A stretch of DNA of 64,000 nt, taken from assembly GCA_031769625.1 (NCBI GenBank), contig JAUIMM010000040.1, positions 13,460,501-13,524,500 of the forward strand, in the 5' to 3' direction. Positions 56,547 to 64,000 of this stretch are shown piece by piece (the stretch's first letter is position 1; each line of letters begins with the position of its first letter). This DNA is from Taudactylus pleione (taxonomy: Eukaryota; Chordata; Amphibia; Anura; Myobatrachidae). The position numbers and the translations under genes are program-made. The notes under the pieces were generated by a model. It had not been told where the DNA came from, ran no database searches, and saw nothing but the letters and a program-made list of their open reading frames with translations.

Positions 56547-58527
56547 AGGGATCTTTGGGACTGGAATTGAGAAATACTGAATTAGCTGATGTCTGCTGTG
56601 GCCAATTTCCCACAGACGGAAGCTGCATAATGGCTCTATGCACTATGCGGGTGGGGGAGGGGGTGCAGGCATATCGAACAGTCGGCCACAGGATCGCTCC
56701 GTCGGATCGGCCACCGGATCGCAAGGTGCATATCGCACCGTGTTTTGTTCCCGTAAGACAGCTTCTTTTTTCCAGCAGTGAGAGGGTTTTATAGACTCCC
56801 TTTATGTTGGCCCTAAAACGCCAAATGCAGTGTTTCCATAGTTCTACTTGGTATGAAACTTTCATGTTACTGGATGATCCACCCATTTATCTGGGCTCTT
56901 GTTTCATTTTGGGTCTCCTTTTCCCTATTTTATTTAATTGGTGATAACATTTTTTTTTCTTGCTTAGGAGGGTGTGCCTGACCTGTTTAGACTGCTCTGG
57001 ATATTATGTGTCTTTTTTTTTTTTTTTTTTGTATTTTGCCTTTCGATGAAGATATTTTCCTGTTAATACATTGTATTTATATATTTATACTTTTAATGGG
57101 TCTTTGTTCTATTTATTATGTTTTATGATATATGATGTGTAATGCATTATTGCTCTGATGAATAATGGAAATGTGAAAAAAAATTGAATAATCACCTTAT
57201 GTATGGTAACTGAGCATTGTTTGCTGGTGTAGAAGGATAATTCTAGTTTGACTGACTGAAAAATGCACAGAATGAAAAATTTCTCCAAACATTTCAACCC
57301 GTTTTAAACTTGGTTTTCTATGTAGTACAGGTGACCCCCCCCCCCCATGGAGTCAGCAGCCTGGCAACATCCCCGACTTTACAGAAAAAAATTTCTGTAA
57401 ATAACTAGCACAGTTCTTTTTACAATGGTGAAATTGAGTTAGTAGTTGAGACCCAGAGACTTGTCTCTATGCTATACAGATAGAAAACTGCCTTCCTGGG
57501 ACAATTAGTCCCCAGGAAGGCAGTCATACAGTACCTTAAGTTTAACTATTTTGCGTTCACTTAAATAATTCCATATTAAACTAGTACTAATTTATCCCAG
57601 AGGGGATTAAACATGTGTACACATTTTGTTATCTACTATTTTACACTGGACTGGTCCTTTTGCTCCACACCTTTTTTAATTTGAAGAAAATGTTTTATCT
57701 CTAGTCATCCAAGCAAGATAATACTGAAACAATTTAGTGTTGTGGCTCCTACTAATTTGTTTTCATTAGTGTGTCATTAACTACTGAGAGTGATTTGAAA
57801 CACCTGTTTTAAATTATATTTTCCAATTCAACAATAACCAAGGCTTCCAACATTTTTAAATACAAAGTTCCAGACTTTCATTTGATTAGAAGATTGCTCA
57901 GACTTTTAAAGCAACACCATAGTTCAAAATATACAACTATGTAAATAGGAACTTAGCTAGTGCATTAGGGGTCTGAATTCTACTCGTTTGGCTAATGTGG
58001 TTAGTAACTCAGATTATCTGAAAAACAAACACAACAAAATATACAGGGCTTAACAATTTTTCAGGTGGTCAGAAGAATGCAGTTTATTAGAAATTCTTAT
58101 ACCAAGCTAAGAAGACACCACTATTACAGCCAATTTTGTAGTGAACCGCTATGGAAACCGTTGCACAGTAAACAAACAGCTAATGAGTTTTTATGGCCAA
58201 ATCTATTATTTTAATTTTCTAAGCTGTTACGAAAAAAGTCAGTTTGACAGCTCTGGACAATATATAGATATTGGAAAACCGGAAAACGGTTTCATGAATG
58301 TCTGTCCTTATTGCAGAGCTGGACTGAGTGTTTGTGGTGCTGGGTCACTTAAAACAGGGGTAGCTTTTGTTTAAAATAAGAGCATAGTCCTAATTCCCAA
58401 GATGGAGATCGTGAGATAGTTGCTAATGGGTGGTAAATATTAAAGAGCCTTTCAGATCAATTCCATCAAAATTAAAAAAACAAACAAAAAATAAACAATT
58501 TAACATATTGAAATACAGAGATTCACA

Positions 58528-58625
58528 CATGAAGTGAGTCACATAAGCAGAATCATACATGTAGCAGGACATGTAGCAGCTCACATGCAGCAGGTCGCAG
58601 AAGCAGAGTCACAAACGCAGACAGG
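58528..58625. repeat. Degenerate short tandem repeat, GCAGCAGGTCACA-like
   Basis: GTAGCAG, GCAGCAGGTC and AGCAGAGTCACA units repeat imperfectly for about 100 bp. Confidence 0.55.
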
Positions 58626-59150
58626 TTTCCCCACATCTACTTACCTCACAGACCAGGCAGTTCAAGTTGTTGCTAGGGAGTTGGGACTGTAGCAGCTCCA
58701 CCCTCCTATCTCCCATGGTGCCTAGCATGAGTCAGGAGGACTGTTCCCTGTGCCATCTAGTCCAACCAACCACTCCAAACACCACCTCCCTCTCCTCCTC
58801 AGCTTACAGCCCAGGCAGTCCAGATGATGCACTAGGCACCATTTTCTTAAGGTTCGAGGGGGTCCCTGAGCATGTCCCCATGCACTCCACCCCTTAATGT
58901 GGATCTGCCTTATTATGTGATTAATTATCTCCAGTCTCTTAAAAGGTTTAGATGGTCAGGTCTTTCTTTTTTTTTTAATGACTTGATTGTTGTGGTAAAC
59001 TGCAATGAGGGCCATCATTACAGAACCCATAACTATTGATATCCAGGAACTGTGTACAGAAGACATACTAGACTTCCATTTAATACACATATTGAAGCAT
59101 TAGTCATATTTTCCAAAAGGCTTGGAGAAGTAGAATCAGTTGTGTACAAT

Positions 59151-59502
59151 GGACCTGATTCAGAGTAGTGTGCAAACCCAATGGTTTTCATACTCTGATT
59201 GCAAGAGACTGCGCATGTGCGAGATTGCTCTGTTTCCCCAAGCTGCAGCCTAATTAACAGCCTGCGGACGTTTGGGAGTGGGCAGGGCCAGCCTCCATTC
59301 CGAGTAATGGGGTGTGTCGATGCAGACTTCCTGGCCTCTGCTACGGAGCCATAACCGGCAATCTGAAGATCTGATGCTGCGTCTTATGATGCAGCACTCG
59401 CATCTGCGATGCTCTCCGGTGGCATCTATTTACACCAGATGCCTCCTGCTGCAGTAGCTTCCCTGCAGCTGTGCAATACCGTACAACTCTGAATCGGGCT
59501 CC
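59151..59502. mobile_element. MITE with GGACCTGATTCAGAG ends
   Basis: GGACCTGATTCAGAGTAG and CAACTCTGAATCGGGCTCC are inverted. The termini match the hairpin-chain element at 37719-38261, but the body has only a few weak hairpins (for example GATGCTGCGTCTTATGATGC). Confidence 0.8.
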
Positions 59503-59649
59503 TTGTTACCATAGCGTTTTTTTTTTCCTCCCTTAAAGTCAGTCAGAAAATAATCATAACAAAACTAAGACACAGCCTTTAACTAGAACATATTTATATA
59601 ATGCTGTCAGGGCTCTACCAACATCGGCATTGATGTGATAATCTAAGTG

Positions 59650-59885
59650 GTCAATCCAATTGATTGTGAAGGGTGCGAGTTGCCGTTGCCACGGCGTTAA
59701 AACTCCGGTAACGGCATGGCATCTCGTACCCCTCCTGGCCAGCTCTGAGCCCGAATTCGCATAATTTTGCTCTGAGCCCTATGGGGCTGCCAGCACTTTT
59801 ATGTTCATTTTGACTGCTGTCAAGTGCGGCCGTTGTCGTGATGACTCGTACCTGCGAGTACATCACATCTAATTGGATTGAGCCC
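59650..59885. mobile_element. MITE with TCAATCCAATTGA ends
   Basis: TGGTCAATCCAATTGATTG and CTAATTGGATTGAGCCC are inverted. The interior has paired motifs such as GCCGTTGCCACGGCG and CCGGTAACGGCATGGC. Confidence 0.7.
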
Positions 59886-60080
59886 TAAGAGTCTAGTAAA
59901 ATGTTGGCTATTGAACCGGTTAGGCTGTGTATTCTTTAGTTGTAAGTAACAACATTTAGAATTCATATAAAAGTTAATATATTTGACTAAAGCCTTGTCA
60001 AAAAAAGGCCACAATCTCCGTAAGTTACTTTTTATACATTCATCAGTTCCAAAGATACTGTAAATGCACAAAGATATTAA

Positions 60081-60257
60081 GGGGTCTGTGTACTAAGCAG
60101 TGATAAGAGACAGAGTGAAAAGTGATAAGGTGCCAGCCAATCAGCTCCCAACTGCCATCTCACAGGCTGTGTTTGAAAAATGACAGTTGGGAGCTGATTG
60201 GCTGGCACCTTATCACTTTTCACTCTGTCTCTTATCACTGCTTAGTACACAGACCCC
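60081..60257. mobile_element. Near-perfect palindromic MITE with TAA duplication, next to an exon
   Basis: The 177-bp element reads GGGGTCTGTGTACTAAGCAG at its start and the exact inverse at its end. The arms stay complementary through GTGCCAGCCAATCAGCTCCC, leaving a loop of about 25 bp. TAA at 60078-60080 and 60258-60260 is the expected PIF/Harbinger-type 3-bp duplication. Its end lies 47 bp from the first base of the next CADPS2 exon. Confidence 0.93.
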
Positions 60258-60304
60258 TAAGAGTTGATGTGGTATTAATCTCACATGCCACCTCTGTTTT
60301 CCAG

Positions 60305-60385
60305 CTGGATAATGCAGATGAGCAGGCTGCCCAGATACGACGAGAACTTGATGGGCGTCTACAAGTGGCAGAACAAATGGCAAAG
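60305..60385 (+). CDS. CADPS2: CADPS2 coding exon, 27 codons
   Basis: The exon lies between TTTTCCAG and AAG/GTGAAAAG, phase 0 at both ends. It reads [19 protein letters not shown], then QVAEQMAK, a charged helical stretch highly conserved in CAPS proteins. The donor GTGAAA is weaker than the GTAAGT donors of the preceding two exons. The codons continue the frame of the 111-codon exon. The MUN domain is far downstream; this segment belongs to the N-terminal half, so no catalytic residue is expected. Confidence 0.94.
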
Positions 60386-61075
60386 GTGAAAAGTGTCTAA
60401 ATGGCTCCTCTGCTACAAAAATGCCAAATAGTTTGTCAGGAATACCTTTCAATTACTTGGTATAATGTAAAAAACCTAATATGAGGACGGGATGCCGACT
60501 GCTGAAATACCAGTGGCGGCATCCTGATCACCGACAAAACACTGACGTCGGGATCCCGGCATGACTGGGAATGCCGACGTCTGAATCCCCGCAGCCGGCA
60601 ACTCGATCGCAAGGAGACTGGGGAAAGATAAATATCAAACGTGGGGTGGGGGGGGGGAGGAAGGAGAGGGGAGAGGGTTAGGTTTGGTTTAGGCACCCCA
60701 GGGGGACTTAGGGTTATGCTGCGGAAGGGGGGAGGTTAGGGTTAGGCACTAAGGGAGGAGGGTTGGGCATTAAGGGGGGAGGGTTAGGTTTAAGCACTTA
60801 CCAGGAGGGTTGGGGATATGGTGCGGGGTAGGGAGGGGTTAGTATGAGGGTACAGAAAGGAGGGTTAAAGTTAGGGGCTAAATAGGACAGGGGAAAATTA
60901 CTCACAGTTTCCCTGTCGGGATTCCAACCATCGAAATGACGCTGTCACTCCACCTACGATGTAATAGAACACACACACACATACACAAACCAATGTGCTT
61001 AACTTTAATACTAAACATAGTATTACATGAATAATTGTATAAAATGGTGTATTGCTTTGTTTTTGTTCTATAAAG
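60386..61075 (+). other. CADPS2: CADPS2 intron, 690 bp, mostly repeat
   Basis: The intron lies between GTGAAA and TTCTATAAAG. About 470 bp in the middle are a telomere-like-block transposon; only about 95 bp on the left and 120 bp on the right are free of it. A short CA repeat sits near 60970-60985. The acceptor tract TTGCTTTGTTTTTGTTC is good. Confidence 0.93.
60482..60957. mobile_element. Non-autonomous element with telomere-like blocks, copy 3
   Basis: GACGGGATGCCGACTGCTGA on the left, CGGGATCCCGGCATGAC inside and TGTCGGGATTCCAACCATCG on the right resemble the GGGATT/CCGGC ends of the copies at 20599 and 46386. The body repeats GGTTAGG and GGGTTAGGTTTGG in G-rich sequence. The exact termini and target duplication could not be fixed. 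Confidence 0.65.
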
Positions 61076-61312
61076 GAAAGGAGATTTCCAAAGTTTCTAA
61101 CTAAAGAAATGGAAGGTATATTCATAGAGGAGCTGCGAGCTTCAGTAAATCTATTGATGGCCAACTTAGAAAGTCTTCCAGTGTCTAAAGGTGGCCCGGA
61201 GTTTAAACTACAGAAGTTAAAACGCTCCCAGAATTCTGCGTTCCTAGACATAGGAGATGAAAGTGATGTTCAGCTATCAAAGTCTGATGTTGTACTGTCA
61301 TTTACTTTAGAG
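61076..61312 (+). CDS. CADPS2: CADPS2 coding exon, 79 codons (last visible)
   Basis: The exon lies between TATAAAG and GAG/GTAAGA, phase 0 at both ends. It contains [20 protein letters not shown], then [29 protein letters not shown] and ends [12 protein letters not shown]. The [20 protein letters not shown] stretch is what points to CADPS2 rather than its paralogue CADPS, which from memory has a shorter GGEF junction and a different sequence after KRS. In the family the C2 domain begins right after this exon, so it must be encoded beyond the window. The open frame continues past the donor only into intron. Confidence 0.95.
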
Positions 61313-61628
61313 GTAAGAAATAATGTGGATGTGCTCTTGATATTGATTAAATTTTTTTCTCTGGGAATTATGCGAACCATGTCACATTAAAAGTACACTT
61401 GTTTAGGTGAATGTTCAGCTATGTTTTAAAATACAGGTATGGGCTATTTAAACTTGAAAATGTATAGTAAATAATTATTTATATCCATTATAGAATGTGT
61501 AACCCACGCTATTATGGTGTTTTCTTCCTACAGACAGTGAGATGCACTCCTAAATTATTTGGAGATTAGCAGGGTGAGTGTGGGGAAAAGTTGTCAACTT
61601 GTTTTTACATTAAAACTCTTTATTGACA

Positions 61629-61760
61629 GAGGGAGATGTACGAAGTCTTGGAGAGAGATAAAGGACCAAACAATCAGCTCCTGTCATTTTTCAAACACAG
61701 CAAGTGACATTGCAGTTAGGAGCTGCTTGGTTGGTACTTTCTCTCCCCACTCTCCCTCTC
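61629..61760. mobile_element. MITE of the GGGAGATGTA family, right end eroded
   Basis: GGGAGATGTACGAAGTCTTGG opens it. CAATCAGCTCCTGTCATTTT and the inverse-like GTTAGGAGCTGCTTGG form the foldback core also seen in the palindromic MITE at 60081. The right side decays into CTCTCCC repeats. Confidence 0.75.
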
Positions 61761-61765
61761 TCTAA

Positions 61766-61946
61766 GGTGGAGATGTACTAAGCTCTGGAAAGTAATACTT
61801 TGGAGAGTGATAAACTACCAGTCAAATCAGCTCCTAACTGTCATGTCGCAGGCTGTGTTTGAAAAATGAAAGTTAGGAGCTGATTGCTTTTATTAGTTTA
61901 TCACTCTTGAATGTATCACTTTCCAGAGCATAGTACATCTCCCCCC
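61766..61946. mobile_element. MITE of the GGAGATGTACTAAGC family bordering the minisatellite
   Basis: GGTGGAGATGTACTAAGCTC on the left and AGCATAGTACATCTCCCCCC on the right are inverted, with AATCAGCTCCTAACTGTCAT and AGTTAGGAGCTGATTG as inner arms. Its right terminus runs directly into the first 29-bp unit. Confidence 0.88.
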
Positions 61947-64000
61947 TTGGCTTAGTACATCTCCCATCTCCCCCCTTGGCTTAGTACATCTCCCATCTCC
62001 CCCCTTGGCTTAGTACATCTCCCATCTCCCCCCTTGGCTTAGTACATCTCCCATCTCCCCCCTTGGCTTAGTACATCTCCCATCTCCCCCCTTGGCTTAG
62101 TACATCTCCCATCTCCCCCCTTGGCTTAGTACATCTCCCATCTCCCCCCTTGGCTTAGTACATCTCCCATCTCCCCCCTTGGCTTAGTACATCTCCCATC
62201 TCCCCCCTTGGCTTAGTACATCTCCCATCTCCCCCCTTGGCTTAGTACATCTCCCATCTCCCCCCTTGGCTTAGTACATCTCCCATCTCCCCCCTTGGCT
62301 TAGTACATCTCCCATCTCCCCCCTTGGCTTAGTACATCTCCCATCTCCCCCCTTGGCTTAGTACATCTCCCATCTCCCCCCTTGGCTTAGTACATCTCCC
62401 ATCTCCCCCCTTGGCTTAGTACATCTCCCATCTCCCCCCTTGGCTTAGTACATCTCCCATCTCCCCCCTTGGCTTAGTACATCTCCCATCTCCCCCCTTG
62501 GCTTAGTACATCTCCCATCTCCCCCCTTGGCTTAGTACATCTCCCATCTCCCCCCTTGGCTTAGTACATCTCCCATCTCCCCCCTTGGCTTAGTACATCT
62601 CCCATCTCCCCCCTTGGCTTAGTACATCTCCCATCTCCCCCCTTGGCTTAGTACATCTCCCATCTCCCCCCTTGGCTTAGTACATCTCCCATCTCCCCCC
62701 TTGGCTTAGTACATCTCCCATCTCCCCCCTTGGCTTAGTACATCTCCCATCTCCCCCCTTGGCTTAGTACATCTCCCATCTCCCCCCTTGGCTTAGTACA
62801 TCTCCCATCTCCCCCCTTGGCTTAGTACATCTCCCATCTCCCCCCTTGGCTTAGTACATCTCCCATCTCCCCCCTTGGCTTAGTACATCTCCCATCTCCC
62901 CCCTTGGCTTAGTACATCTCCCATCTCCCCCCTTGGCTTAGTACATCTCCCATCTCCCCCCTTGGCTTAGTACATCTCCCATCTCCCCCCTTGGCTTAGT
63001 ACATCTCCCATCTCCCCCCTTGGCTTAGTACATCTCCCATCTCCCCCCTTGGCTTAGTACATCTCCCATCTCCCCCCTTGGCTTAGTACATCTCCCATCT
63101 CCCCCCTTGGCTTAGTACATCTCCCATCTCCCCCCTTGGCTTAGTACATCTCCCATCTCCCCCCTTGGCTTAGTACATCTCCCATCTCCCCCCTTGGCTT
63201 AGTACATCTCCCATCTCCCCCCTTGGCTTAGTACATCTCCCATCTCCCCCCTTGGCTTAGTACATCTCCCATCTCCCCCCTTGGCTTAGTACATCTCCCA
63301 TCTCCCCCCTTGGCTTAGTACATCTCCCATCTCCCCCCTTGGCTTAGTACATCTCCCATCTCCCCCCTTGGCTTAGTACATCTCCCATCTCCCCCCTTGG
63401 CTTAGTACATCTCCCATCTCCCCCCTTGGCTTAGTACATCTCCCATCTCCCCCCTTGGCTTAGTACATCTCCCATCTCCCCCCTTGGCTTAGTACATCTC
63501 CCATCTCCCCCCTTGGCTTAGTACATCTCCCATCTCCCCCCTTGGCTTAGTACATCTCCCATCTCCCCCCTTGGCTTAGTACATCTCCCATCTCCCCCCT
63601 TGGCTTAGTACATCTCCCATCTCCCCCCTTGGCTTAGTACATCTCCCATCTCCCCCCTTGGCTTAGTACATCTCCCATCTCCCCCCTTGGCTTAGTACAT
63701 CTCCCATCTCCCCCCTTGGCTTAGTACATCTCCCATCTCCCCCCTTGGCTTAGTACATCTCCCATCTCCCCCCTTGGCTTAGTACATCTCCCATCTCCCC
63801 CCTTGGCTTAGTACATCTCCCATCTCCCCCCTTGGCTTAGTACATCTCCCATCTCCCCCCTTGGCTTAGTACATCTCCCATCTCCCCCCTTGGCTTAGTA
63901 CATCTCCCATCTCCCCCCTTGGCTTAGTACATCTCCCATCTCCCCCCTTGGCTTAGTACATCTCCCATCTCCCCCCTTGGCTTAGTACATCTCCCATCTC
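61947..64000. repeat. 29-bp minisatellite, 70 full units and continuing past the window
   Basis: The unit is TTGGCTTAGTACATCTCCCA plus TCTCCCCCC. TTGG starts at 61947 and again at 63977, exactly 70 x 29 bp later, and every line read between them keeps the register without insertion or deletion; I saw no base variant. The array runs off the right edge, so its full size is unknown. GTACATCTCCC in each unit equals the end of the MITE directly before it. Confidence 0.98.

Larger units (their letters stand above)
36085..60304 (+). other. CADPS2: CADPS2 intron, 24.2 kb
   Basis: The intron lies between the GTAAGT donor and the CTGTTTTCCAG acceptor. It contains two DIRS copies, a Tc1-like element, several MITEs, a hairpin-chain element and a hAT element with minisatellites, listed separately. 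Stretches with nothing recognised are about 42200-43090, 44050-44680, 45585-45680, 53560-55160 and 56550-59150. The last is AT-rich, with short T runs and a C9 run near 57336. Confidence 0.85.
61313..64000 (+). other. CADPS2: CADPS2 intron, start only
   Basis: The intron begins with a GTAAGA donor. After about 300 bp with nothing recognised come two related MITEs and then minisatellite to the window edge. No further exon is visible. Confidence 0.9.

Noticed and set aside
30860..61312. Assignment to CADPS rather than CADPS2
   Set aside because: The GPEF junction and the [14 protein letters not shown] region fit CADPS2 as I remember both paralogues; an alignment would settle it.
61950..64000. 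A CRISPR-like array from regular repeats at the right edge
   Set aside because: Units are head-to-tail and identical, with no variable spacers, and the context is a vertebrate intron; it is a minisatellite.

Overview
The window reads as vertebrate nuclear DNA, most likely from an anuran amphibian with a large genome. Four short exons of one conserved gene lie in tens of kilobases of intron filled with transposable elements. The frog assignment is an inference from the repeat mix (DIRS elements with tyrosine recombinase, Penelope-like and Tc1-like elements, very many hAT and Harbinger-like MITEs). No exon sequence was compared to a database.

The only gene I can support is on the + strand: CADPS2 (calcium-dependent secretion activator 2, CAPS2). 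Its exons are 30860-30973 (38 codons), 35752-36084 (111 codons), 60305-60385 (27 codons) and 61076-61312 (79 codons). All four are phase 0 on both sides, end in consensus GT donors and follow good AG acceptors. Joined, they give 255 uninterrupted codons of the region upstream of the C2 domain. The first exon and promoter lie left of the window; the C2, PH, MUN and C-terminal exons lie to its right.

Layout. 1-30.9 kb is upstream intron with hAT MITEs, three Tc1-like remnants, the fullest DIRS copy (9.4-13.9 kb) and a Penelope-like remnant (28.3-29.4 kb). 31.0-35.8 kb is the second intron, holding a GC-rich element built almost wholly of short hairpins (32278-32830) inserted in an older repeat. 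36.1-60.3 kb is a 24-kb intron with two more DIRS copies (about 37-41.3 kb and 48.5-52.8 kb), a second hairpin-chain element (37719-38261), a 935-bp hAT element with hairpins and internal minisatellites (43105-44039), and a Tc1-like copy split by a 673-bp transposon with a 10-bp target duplication. The 690-bp intron before the last exon is mostly one repeat. From 61947 to the window edge runs a 29-bp minisatellite with 70 full units in unbroken register, apparently seeded by the end of an adjacent MITE.

None of the mobile-element ORFs is intact: each has stops, frameshifts, deletions or a lost catalytic residue. The most unusual content is the hairpin-chain elements, which share an architecture but not a sequence, followed by the MITE-seeded minisatellite and a transposon family carrying telomere-like GGTTAGG blocks.
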